Below, piece by piece: positions 1-6,491 of a stretch of DNA of 8,776 bases. Below the pieces are notes generated by a model that saw only the letters and a program-made list of their open reading frames with translations, had not been told where the DNA came from and did not search any database. The position numbers were made by a program, and so were the translations under genes. Within the stretch, counting starts at the first letter, position 1. The number at the start of each line of letters is the position of its first letter. Origin of the DNA: an uncultured Lachnospiraceae bacterium (GTDB lineage Bacteria; Bacillota; Clostridia; Lachnospirales; Lachnospiraceae); NCBI GenBank assembly GCA_947367855.1, contig CANBFE010000054.1, forward strand, positions 1 to 8,776. The letters are read 5' to 3'.

Positions 1-236
1 ACAATGTTTACCATGTGTTCATAGCGTTTCAGGCCCGCTTCATCATGCCCCACGGTATCTAAATACATCTCCCGCAGGAAATCGTCTTTATCCATGTAAT
101 TGTGGCTGTCACCGAGAGCATAGCGGGGGTGGAAGCAGACCATCGTTCCAAAATGCTCGTCCACCTCACGGGGAGAGATTAAAATATCGTCCGGCTGCAC
201 CATCAGCGCATAGGGTCCTTCGACTGCCATCAGCAT
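1..236 (-). CDS. Unknown ICE-associated protein, N-terminal part (cut by window edge)
   Basis: Seventy-eight residues are visible, starting MLMAVEGPYA and running open off the left edge. The ATG at 236 follows a GGAAGGGAGGG ribosome site at normal distance, only 17 bases after the stop of the DUF3846 gene, so it is the next gene of the same operon. The visible part contains FGTMVCFHPRYALGDSHNY (residues about 49-68 region), an H-x-R-Y-x-LGD-x-H pattern that I associate with small uncharacterised proteins of Clostridia conjugative elements, but I cannot name a family. No signal peptide or membrane segment is visible. An internal ATG two codons later is an alternative start. Function unknown; the gene being real is well supported by ribosome site, spacing and uninterrupted frame. 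Confidence 0.75.
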   Translation of the reverse strand, partial: MLMAVEGPYALMVQPDDILISPREVDEHFGTMVCFHPRYALGDSHNYMDKDDFLREMYLDTVGHDEAGLKRYEHMVNI

Positions 237-253
237 ATGCCATCCCTCCCTTC

Positions 254-667
254 CTACAATTCCATGCCGGAATGTTTGGGCGTTTTTTCCTGATGCTCAT
301 TTGTGATCGGCTGCTTGACTGCAATGATCTCTCCGGCAATCCGGGCAAATTTCTCCGGGTGCTTAAACTGCTCGCTGAATTTTTTCATCAGTTCGGGGGA
401 AAGGTCGGTAAAATCTTCCTCTCCAAGCCCAACAATCAAAAAATTTCCGGCAACAATATCATACATACGCCCGCCATCATCATAAAGAGCCCGGTTTAAG
501 GGCAGCCCTAAGAGCTTGCCTTCGTCATTACAGATCAGTGCCACCGGGTCCTCATAGGGATAAGTTGCCTGAATATCTCCGCCAACGGCAGCCTGCAAGG
601 ATTCCAGCCCGCCCTCAATTTCAGTTTCATAGGGAGATTTGCCCGGCTCTACCATTAACACCTTCAT
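254..667 (-). CDS. DUF3846 domain protein
   Basis: This 137-residue protein begins MKVLMVEPGKSPYETEIEG and continues with GGDIQATYPYEDPVALICN and GLPLNRAL, the order of conserved blocks I recognise as DUF3846, a domain of unknown function common in Firmicutes conjugative elements and phages. The domain fills about residues 1-95; the tail (LSPELMKKF to the end) is charged and probably helical. Its ATG overlaps the stop of the upstream gene as ATGA (664-667), with GGAGG ten bases ahead, so the two are probably translationally coupled. No catalytic motif is evident. The family call is from sequence pattern; the molecular role is unknown for the family as far as I know. Confidence 0.85.
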   Translation of the reverse strand: MKVLMVEPGKSPYETEIEGGLESLQAAVGGDIQATYPYEDPVALICNDEGKLLGLPLNRALYDDGGRMYDIVAGNFLIVGLGEEDFTDLSPELMKKFSEQFKHPEKFARIAGEIIAVKQPITNEHQEKTPKHSGMEL

Positions 668-1494
668 AGCTGCATATCCTCCTTCTTTTTATTTGCCGCA
701 CCGGGAGCGGCAGATGTTTTCTCCTGCGTTTTGGCCGCAGACAGCTTTCCCAGCACGGAAGGTTTCTCCGGCTTTTCGGGAATAGAAATACCACCTTCCG
801 AAACTTCGGCGGCGGTGCGGTCTGTTTTTACCGGTTCCTGACCCTCCACTGTGTACCCCGGCAGGAGCGCTCCATACACGGTAAAATGGCGCTCATACTG
901 TTTGGGTATCTGCGGGGAAATTTCCGTAAATAAATGGGAATAGGCTTTTTTCCGTCCTTTCAGGTACTTTTCTGCATCGGCTCTGACTGTGTAGCGTTTC
1001 TGATTCTGCCCGGCAATCTTTTCGCCATAGCCCTGCTTCGGGGAGTTCACATAGACATCCCAGGTCACATACCAGGCAACCGGTACGCTCTGTTTGGTTG
1101 CCCGGTCATATTTGGTATCTTCCCAAATACTACAGGTCATACGGTAGACGCGGTTACTGATTTCCTCGTCATCCCGCCAGTTTCCGGTTTTGCGCCATTC
1201 ATTTGCGGTATGCTCCACCTCCGGGGTCCGCAGGTAAGAAAGCGCCCGGTTAATCATCTGCGTGGCCGCCGCCTGCTGTTCCCATTGTTTTGCCGCAGCG
1301 ACCACAATCTCATAGGCTTTCTGTTCACCGTCGATACTTCCCTGGCGCATGGCCTCCAGGTTTTCGGCGCCCATTGTAATCAGGGAAGAAATATCCACAT
1401 CCTCACAAAAAACACTGTGCTCGATTTTCAACTCTGAACCTGGTTCCAAATGATCGCCGTACCGGTAAGCGCGGTAATCTTTATTTTCTTCCAA
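664..1494 (-). CDS. Unknown ICE protein with C-terminal PSVL tag
   Basis: A 276-residue soluble protein of no family I can name. Residues 1-135 are acidic and mostly helical in appearance. Residues 140-220 hold a conserved-looking block with AWYVTWDVYVN, KRYTVRADAEKYLKGR and HLFTEISPQIPKQY. A similar WYVT...R-x-A-A-x-K...KGR arrangement occurs in the LPD1 protein encoded just upstream (residues 222-252), hinting at a shared small domain. The C-terminus is a low-complexity P/K/A/E-rich tail with PSVLGKLSAAK at 245-255, 32 residues from the end. The start is TTG at 1494, chosen because AAGGAGG lies 11 bases ahead and overlaps the stop of the LPD1 gene; the next ATG is 40 codons inside. It overlaps the DUF3846 gene by four bases. 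It is probably co-expressed and may act with its neighbours. Confidence 0.8.
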   Translation of the reverse strand: MEENKDYRAYRYGDHLEPGSELKIEHSVFCEDVDISSLITMGAENLEAMRQGSIDGEQKAYEIVVAAAKQWEQQAAATQMINRALSYLRTPEVEHTANEWRKTGNWRDDEEISNRVYRMTCSIWEDTKYDRATKQSVPVAWYVTWDVYVNSPKQGYGEKIAGQNQKRYTVRADAEKYLKGRKKAYSHLFTEISPQIPKQYERHFTVYGALLPGYTVEGQEPVKTDRTAAEVSEGGISIPEKPEKPSVLGKLSAAKTQEKTSAAPGAANKKKEDMQL

Positions 1495-1510
1495 AATCTT
1501 TCACACCTCC

Positions 1511-3535
1511 TTAAATCTCCGGCGCACGGCTCTTTTTCGGGGCCGCCTGTGCCGGGGCTGTTTTTTCTGCCGGCTTCGCCGCTGCAAGCTGCGCCATGAC
1601 CGAAGGCCGATCCGCTGTAAATATGGAAATCTGCTCATTCTCCGCCAATGGCTGCACCGGAAGGGGCAGCGTCACATCCGAATGGGTAAGTATCTGCTCC
1701 CGTTTCAGGTCTGCCACGATCTCGTCAAATACCGCGTTGATGGCTTTTCGTTCCTCACCTTCGGGATAGGCTTTCAAAACATCCATTTTTCCGTCTTTAT
1801 CGGAGACGAGAGTAACGGCACAATCCGCATGGCCCGCCAGATAATCGGAATTGTAGGGCAGCTTATCCTTGATGTAACAGGCAAAGGCCCTGGCGGTCAT
1901 TTCCGTGTTGCTGTCCCAATAGCCGCCATCCTTTTCACATTCCTTACCCATGCGCACGGAATTTCGGTAAAAATCGGTCTCCACACGTCCGATCTGCGGT
2001 GCCTCCTGCGCCTGCATCCCGGACAGCATGTGCTCGAATATTTCCAGCCGTTCCCGCTCACTTTTCGGGATCACCCGCCCGGTGACAGACTTCTTAAAGG
2101 CACTGATCTGTTCCACGGAGCCGGCCTCGCCGGACAAGAACGCCTCCCTGAGAACCGCGTAGGTTTCCATCTGTTTCTCATTGCCATGCCGTTTCAGGGA
2201 GCCGAGCACCGCCGAATCCAGCCAGCCTGCCGCATTTTTCCGGGTGCGCTCTGTCTGTGCTTCGGTGCGTTTCGCCGCCTGCTCCGGCGTCTCCGGCTTA
2301 TATTTCATGGTATCAATCAGCTTTTGAAATGGCGCATAGAGGCGGGGCTGTTCCGAGAGCATCCCCTTTGCGCCCATTTTCGTACCTAGATAATCGTCTA
2401 ATCCGTGCCACCATTCATGGGCTAAAGAGCCGGCTCCGTGCATCTTTGTAAGGTTGATGACCTTGCGCAGCGGTTCATAATGGGCTGCCACGTTGCCGCT
2501 GCCCCTGGCGCCGAAAGCGATAGCAAGCGTTCCCTGATAGGCAATATCCTTATCGCTGACCTGCAGGGCTGCCGCCAAATCTTTGAGCGCTTCAAACCCC
2601 ATGTTGAGGGAAGCCTGCCGGTCATTCTGGTTCATCCAGTTCCCAAACTCGCCGCCGCGGAATCCGAAAGTATCAAGGTAGTGCTGCCCGGTGATCTCTG
2701 CGCCATTCCTGTAATCCGGCCCGGTCCGCCGCACATGGGAGAGTTGGGGAGGCACAAACCGCGTCTTTCCGCTTTTACTGCGTCCTTTCGCCAGCTCCTG
2801 CACCCATTTCAGGGCAGCTTCCCGCGTTTCAAAATTTGTCTGTAAGATGGAATAGCCCTTCGTCACATACCAGGTATCGGGTTTCCAGTCATTATTTTTG
2901 GAATAAGTATTCTTCCCGTCATTGAAATGGATCGCATAGCCCTTCGGCACCTTCTGGTCTTTGGAAACGCCAAACTGCTCCTTCTGTGCTTTCTGTGTGA
3001 AGTTTCGCTCAAAATATCCTGCCGAGCGGATCATCAGGGCATTGGACAGCTTGTTTGTAATTGCAGGGTTCTCCCGGCCCTTCTCCGTCGCCTGGTAGCG
3101 TGTGCCGCTGCCCCAGCCCTGCACCTGTTCCAGATACCCGTTCTCCACAAAGAAACGGTCATAGACCTTCATGGCGTCCTCCACGGTGCGCACCTCCGAA
3201 ACTGCGCTTTGCAGCTCCCGTACCGTCCGGATATATTCTTTCTGCCTTGCAAGGCGTTTCTCCGATGTGTCGTCCCTGCGGTAATACTGCGGGGAGGCAT
3301 TCAGTCCGTCCCGCGCCTTTTTGATGAAATAGACCACGCCAAGGGGAATCCCTTCCTCCAGCATGGCCTCATAGTCCGGTTTCTTCCAAATGTTATCTTT
3401 CTTTACGAATTTCTCGGCCTCGCGGTCATTCATGGCGTCCAGGTCGTTCACATAGAGCCCCCGGTCTTTCCATAAGTCTTTTTTTGCGCCGCCGATCTTT
3501 TCCCCGAAATCTTCATGCTGTATGTTATCCGCCAA
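1511..3535 (-). CDS. Large polyvalent protein with LPD1-type zincin metallopeptidase domain
   Basis: A 674-residue protein. The N-terminus carries DFGEKIGGAKKDLWKDRGL (9-27), a motif seen in ICE and phage polyvalent proteins. Residues about 330-560 match the LPD1 pattern: AFGARGSGNVAAHYEP, then VINLTKMHGAGSLAHEWWH with HEWWH at 373-377, the zinc-binding HExxH motif of zincin peptidases. TEMTARAFACYI follows, where Glu545 is a plausible third zinc ligand. Activity is inferred only. Residues 222-252 (WYVT to KGR) resemble a block in the next gene. The C-terminus has PSVMAQLAAAK at 644-654, then an A/P/K tail ending APEI. The start is TTG at 3535 with GGAGGTGAT just upstream; the first internal ATG is residue 35. 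The gene follows an intrinsic terminator (3560-3589), so it depends on read-through or a promoter I could not find. No signal peptide is seen, so it is cytoplasmic or exported by another route. Confidence 0.85.
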   Translation of the reverse strand: MADNIQHEDFGEKIGGAKKDLWKDRGLYVNDLDAMNDREAEKFVKKDNIWKKPDYEAMLEEGIPLGVVYFIKKARDGLNASPQYYRRDDTSEKRLARQKEYIRTVRELQSAVSEVRTVEDAMKVYDRFFVENGYLEQVQGWGSGTRYQATEKGRENPAITNKLSNALMIRSAGYFERNFTQKAQKEQFGVSKDQKVPKGYAIHFNDGKNTYSKNNDWKPDTWYVTKGYSILQTNFETREAALKWVQELAKGRSKSGKTRFVPPQLSHVRRTGPDYRNGAEITGQHYLDTFGFRGGEFGNWMNQNDRQASLNMGFEALKDLAAALQVSDKDIAYQGTLAIAFGARGSGNVAAHYEPLRKVINLTKMHGAGSLAHEWWHGLDDYLGTKMGAKGMLSEQPRLYAPFQKLIDTMKYKPETPEQAAKRTEAQTERTRKNAAGWLDSAVLGSLKRHGNEKQMETYAVLREAFLSGEAGSVEQISAFKKSVTGRVIPKSERERLEIFEHMLSGMQAQEAPQIGRVETDFYRNSVRMGKECEKDGGYWDSNTEMTARAFACYIKDKLPYNSDYLAGHADCAVTLVSDKDGKMDVLKAYPEGEERKAINAVFDEIVADLKREQILTHSDVTLPLPVQPLAENEQISIFTADRPSVMAQLAAAKPAEKTAPAQAAPKKSRAPEI

Positions 3536-3559
3536 TCAATATCACCTCCAGTCTGTCAT

Positions 3560-3589
3560 AAAAAATCACCGCTCCGGGGCTGGGCGGCG
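3560..3589 (-). terminator. Intrinsic terminator between the 241-aa gene and the LPD1 gene
   Basis: On the minus strand CGCCGC (3589-3584) pairs with GCGGTG (3572-3567), including one G-U pair, with an 11-base GC-rich loop and then, after one A, six T's (3565-3560). It lies 14 bases past the stop of the upstream gene and about 25 bases before the TTG start of the LPD1 gene, leaving little room for a promoter between them. It therefore looks like an internal, probably partial or regulated, terminator. Confidence 0.6.
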
Positions 3590-3602
3590 TTCCTGTAATT
3601 TA

Positions 3603-4328
3603 TCAGGCTGCGGGCGTATTCCCATGATCCGGTCCGTTTCCCTGCGCATCATAGAGAAGCATCTGCTTCGCTGTTCCCAGCGGTATGCGGTACATATCCA
3701 TGTCCGGGTTCTGCGCCGCCTCCATATATTCCACATTCAGCCATTCCTCCAAATCCTGGGGCATATAAGAAAATGCCTGCTCCTTCCATTTGTCAAAAAT
3801 CGTAGAGTAGTGTTGCTGCCATTCTGCCACCAGCTCCGGGGGATAGGAAAATCCCCAGCTTTTCAAGGCATCTTTTTCGTACAGCTCCATTGAGTGCCAT
3901 TTTTCAAGGCTGACTGTTGCTGCGGAGCCGTCTTTCTGCTTGATATTGACCCCGCCGGGATAGAGCGTATGATGTTTCACATCCTGCCGCAGTGTGTCCA
4001 GATCCATCATCAGGACATCACCAAATAAATAGCCGTCCTCCTTCCGGCTGGTATGGAACAGAAAAGCCCTCGCCCCGATGTATTCCGTTGTGAAGATCAT
4101 CTGGTGTAGATCCCCGGTAGAACAGTACGCAAATACGGCGTCGGAAAGCCACATGTGGTTTCTCCCCATAATCGCAATCGAATCCGGCCCGGTGCTGGTT
4201 GCCAATGAGCGCAGGTTGAATTCACTTTCCCGCAGGAAATCCCCGGCCAGGATATGGAGCTCATAGGCAAATACGCCTAAATCCGTATCACGGACTAAAT
4301 GGATCTGCGGAAGTGGTTCCTGTTTCAA
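3603..4328 (-). CDS. Unknown ICE protein, 241 aa
   Basis: A 241-residue soluble protein whose family I cannot name. The first 120 residues contain ELHILAGDFLRESEFNLRSL and DGYLFGDVLMMDLDTLRQ; the middle has TLYPGGVNIKQKDG and SLEKWHSMELYEKDAL; the C-terminal part contains LNVEYMEAAQNPDMDMYRI, the kind of NPxxDxxRI block seen in accessory ICE proteins. No membrane segment, signal peptide or catalytic motif is visible. The start is TTG at 4328, eight bases after GGGAGG; it gives the sensible N-terminus MKQEPLPQIHLV. It lies 29 bases downstream of the DUF6674-like gene and is followed by an intrinsic terminator, so it may close a transcription unit. Unlike three neighbours it lacks the C-terminal PSVL-type motif. 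Confidence 0.75.
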   Translation of the reverse strand: MKQEPLPQIHLVRDTDLGVFAYELHILAGDFLRESEFNLRSLATSTGPDSIAIMGRNHMWLSDAVFAYCSTGDLHQMIFTTEYIGARAFLFHTSRKEDGYLFGDVLMMDLDTLRQDVKHHTLYPGGVNIKQKDGSAATVSLEKWHSMELYEKDALKSWGFSYPPELVAEWQQHYSTIFDKWKEQAFSYMPQDLEEWLNVEYMEAAQNPDMDMYRIPLGTAKQMLLYDAQGNGPDHGNTPAA

Positions 4329-4357
4329 TTTCGTTTCCTCCCTTCATTCAGAATGGT

Positions 4358-5149
4358 TTACCGGCTGCCCCTGTCATGGGAAGGCTCCGGCTGATTCTTT
4401 ATTGGAGCCGCCTTTGCCGCCTGTTCCCGCATGGCCGCCAAAACGGAGGGACGGCGCTCGGCTGCCTGTTCCAGCCCTTCCAGCACGGCTATTGCCTTTT
4501 CTGCGTTTTTCTTCATGGCTCCCATGCACGCACGGCTGGCACGGTAGGGCGCCTTGACATAACGCGCAATCTCTCCGCTGGTCTTTGCCTGCTGCACCGG
4601 TTCCTTTCCCATCAGCGCCAGGCGCATATTTTTCATGTGCTTTCCTGCCTCATGGTACTCGGACGCAAAAGCGTCAATCTTTTCCATTGCCCGGCTGCTG
4701 GCCTGTTGGTGTTTTTCCGCCCCCTGACGGATCGCCTCCAATGTGGGTTTCAGGTGGAGGAAATGGGTAATCCCGTTCAAAGCGGCGGTACCGCGCTCCT
4801 TAAAATCCGCCAGGATATGCCTGCAGCCCTCAACAATCTTGCCCTTTAGCTCTGATAATTTCTGCTGCATAGAGGAAATATTGCCCTCCAGTGCCTTACA
4901 GGTCTTTTGGAGTGAAACTTTCAGGGACCGGTCCTGCATTCTCTGCAAATCCTCCCACATAGCAGACAGCTCGCCAACCGCTATGGAAAGACGTTCCTCC
5001 ATCCCTGTGACAGATTCAATCAGTTCTGCGAAGTCTGCATAGGCGGGGGAATCACTTTCTTTTAAGAGCGCAAGCAGCGCCCTGACCTGTCCATTTTCCG
5101 CAATCGGCGTTTCCGTGCCTAAATCAGTCTGTTGCCTTTCCTCCGCCAT
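4358..5149 (-). CDS. DUF6674-like coiled-coil protein with C-terminal PSVL tag
   Basis: A 263-residue, strongly helical protein. Residues 20-46 (QVRALLALLKESDSP...FAELIESV) and the block HLKPTLEAIRQG, SEYHEAGKHMKNMRLAL, YRASRACMGAMKKN match the pattern I recall for DUF6674, a family found in Clostridia conjugative elements with no known function. Residues 50-110 have heptad-like spacing typical of a coiled coil. The tail carries RRPSVLAAMREQAAK (232-246), then a polar P/Q/S/H/R-rich end; the PSVL starts 30 residues from the C-terminus. The ATG directly abuts the TAA of the HTH gene (TAAATG), indicating translational coupling. It has no HTH or enzyme motif. A structural or DNA-handling accessory role is only a guess. 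Confidence 0.75.
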   Translation of the reverse strand: MAEERQQTDLGTETPIAENGQVRALLALLKESDSPAYADFAELIESVTGMEERLSIAVGELSAMWEDLQRMQDRSLKVSLQKTCKALEGNISSMQQKLSELKGKIVEGCRHILADFKERGTAALNGITHFLHLKPTLEAIRQGAEKHQQASSRAMEKIDAFASEYHEAGKHMKNMRLALMGKEPVQQAKTSGEIARYVKAPYRASRACMGAMKKNAEKAIAVLEGLEQAAERRPSVLAAMREQAAKAAPIKNQPEPSHDRGSR

Positions 5150-5434
5150 TTACGAATCTCTCCCATCTGCCGGCGGCTGCCCTCCGGCAATCTTGCTGAC
5201 AATCTCCGGCCCGGTCTCATAAATCTGCATGAGCCGCTTGGCAGTTCCGCAAGGCTGCGCCGCCCCGCTGGTCCAGAGCCGGACCGTGGAAGGTGCGACG
5301 TTCATCAGAAGCGCAAAACCTTTCTCGTTCATATCCAGCTTTTTCATCAGCGCCTTAACCATGTCAGGGCCATAGTCCGGGCACCGGGCAGCTTCGGCAA
5401 TCATCTGTAAAGCCGTGTTCTCTGTGTTCATCAT
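5150..5434 (-). CDS. Small HTH (XRE/antitoxin-like) DNA-binding protein
   Basis: A 94-residue protein. Residues about 25-70 (VKALMKKLDMNEKGFALLM, then NVAPSTVRLWTSGAAQPCG) form a helix-turn-helix like those of XRE regulators and of HigA/MqsA-type antitoxins: an LxMxxxxFA helix, turn, then STVRLWTSG as recognition helix. It starts MM at 5434/5431 with AGGAGG nine bases ahead and lies 16 bases after the TOPRIM gene. Its stop abuts the next start. No toxin-like gene is adjacent, so I read it as an ICE regulator or DNA-binding accessory factor, possibly autoregulating this operon, rather than half of a toxin-antitoxin pair. The HTH call is solid; the target is unknown. Confidence 0.8.
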   Translation of the reverse strand: MMNTENTALQMIAEAARCPDYGPDMVKALMKKLDMNEKGFALLMNVAPSTVRLWTSGAAQPCGTAKRLMQIYETGPEIVSKIAGGQPPADGRDS

Positions 5435-5450
5435 TTCTAAAATCCTCCTG

Positions 5451-6419
5451 TCAAATTGAAATAGCCGCCTGTTTCTGGCGGCATTGTTGTTGATGGTCTT
5501 TCATTTTCTCCGTAACATGGAGCAGCTTTTCGTTGTAGTCCTTTCCGCTGCGGGGCGGGTTGATCCCCACCCGGATATGCTTAAAGCGATGATCTTCATG
5601 GAGCATTGCCTTGATTCTCCTGGCATTTTTAAGGCCGCCAAGGTCATTGTCCATGTAGAGATTGACGCGCCGGATTTCCGGGTGGCGTTCCAAAAATGCA
5701 ATCAGCGCCACATGGGAAGTGCCGCCCAGCGACAATCGGTAGCCGTCCCATTTCCAGCCTTCTAACCCCTGCAGCGTGGCATGGGAGAGGGCGTCAATGG
5801 GCGCCTCAAAAACCGCCACATGGCGGCTACCCGGATTCCTCGGTGGATAGCAGAAGCTATATTCCTTGTTGCTGCCGTAAACATCTTTTCTGAGACTGCC
5901 GGTAATGCTCCGCATACAGGCAAACTTCGCTTTCCCCGCATCATCCTTTCCCACAAACACACAGACAGGCTCGCCATGATACCGCGCCTCATAGAACAGC
6001 CCTTCCCGAAAACACCGGCTGATCCCGCGCCGCTGCAAATAAGAAACGGCAGAGGTGGCGCACCGTCTGGCCCAGGGGAGAGAAAAAGGTTTCTTCTCCG
6101 GTTCCTTATGCACGCATTCTGTTGCCGCTGTACTCCGGTAAGCCGGCGCCTGCTGGATTTCTCCGCCGACCAGCGTATGAACCGCATCCACCAGCCCATA
6201 GCCCCGAATCTGGATCAGGTAATCCAGGGCGTTGATACTCCGGCCCCGGCTGTTCCAGTACCAGTACCTTTTCCCGGTCACATAGACCAGGCTGTCATGT
6301 TCCTTGTGGCGGTAATTGGGTCCGTCCCGTTTCAGCACCCCAGGCTCATGGAACTGCAGGTATGCGAACAGGTCCGCCTCCCGCGCCGCCTGAATCTGTT
6401 CTTTGGTTACGCCGGGCAT
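5451..6419 (-). CDS. DUF3991/TOPRIM domain protein (primase-like)
   Basis: A 322-residue protein. Residues 1-75 resemble the DnaG/CHC2-type N-terminal fold (GPNYRHKEHDSLVYV, RYWYWNSRGRSINALDYLI) but lack the zinc-binding cysteines. Residues about 120-195 match DUF3991 (SYLQRRGI, VCVFVGKDDAGKAKFACMR, YGSNKEYSF). Residues 200-300 form a TOPRIM-like domain: VAVFEAPIDALS with Glu205, LGGTS 231-235, LYMDNDLGG with Asp257 and Asp259, and GKDYNE 292-297. These are the acidic metal-binding positions of primases and nucleases, so a role in DNA replication or priming of transferred single-stranded DNA is likely but inferred. The ATG at 6419 has no good ribosome site of its own. A strong AAAGGAGG instead serves a 12-codon ORF that overlaps this start, suggesting translational coupling. 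Confidence 0.85.
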   Translation of the reverse strand: MPGVTKEQIQAAREADLFAYLQFHEPGVLKRDGPNYRHKEHDSLVYVTGKRYWYWNSRGRSINALDYLIQIRGYGLVDAVHTLVGGEIQQAPAYRSTAATECVHKEPEKKPFSLPWARRCATSAVSYLQRRGISRCFREGLFYEARYHGEPVCVFVGKDDAGKAKFACMRSITGSLRKDVYGSNKEYSFCYPPRNPGSRHVAVFEAPIDALSHATLQGLEGWKWDGYRLSLGGTSHVALIAFLERHPEIRRVNLYMDNDLGGLKNARRIKAMLHEDHRFKHIRVGINPPRSGKDYNEKLLHVTEKMKDHQQQCRQKQAAISI

Positions 6420-6445
6420 CGTGCCGGCACAGTATTTCTTTTCAT
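6407..6445 (-). CDS. 12-codon upstream ORF overlapping the TOPRIM start
   Basis: MKRNTVPARCPA followed by TAA. It has the only good ribosome site in this gap (AAAGGAGG, nine bases before the ATG at 6445). Its stop lies 10-12 bases inside the TOPRIM coding region in another frame, so ribosomes ending here could restart at the ATG at 6419. No in-frame ATG, GTG or TTG after this ribosome site would extend the TOPRIM gene. It may be a coupling leader; a sequencing frameshift is the alternative. Confidence 0.45.
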   Translation of the reverse strand: MKRNTVPARCPA

Positions 6446-6470
6446 CGTGCTTTGCCTCCTTTCTGTGATG

Positions 6471-6491
6471 AAAAAGACGCCCGGAGGCGCC
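6471..6491 (-). terminator. Intrinsic terminator after the replication initiator gene
   Basis: On the minus strand GGCGCC and GGCGTC pair (six pairs, one G-U) around a TCCG tetraloop, a stable UNCG-type loop, followed directly by TTTTTC. The stem starts on the last base of the rep gene's stop codon. Only about 25 bases separate it from the ribosome site of the next ORF, so it probably attenuates rather than ends the operon. Confidence 0.65.

Noticed and set aside
1682..2389. Long plus-strand open frame of 235 codons inside the LPD1 gene
   Set aside because: It is antisense to a strongly supported gene with a zincin motif, and reads as a phenylalanine-, arginine- and leucine-rich mix typical of shadow frames in GC-rich DNA.
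5150..5434. Toxin-antitoxin pair suggested by the antitoxin-like HTH protein
   Set aside because: Neither neighbour resembles a small toxin: one side is the 322-residue TOPRIM protein and the other a 263-residue coiled-coil protein.
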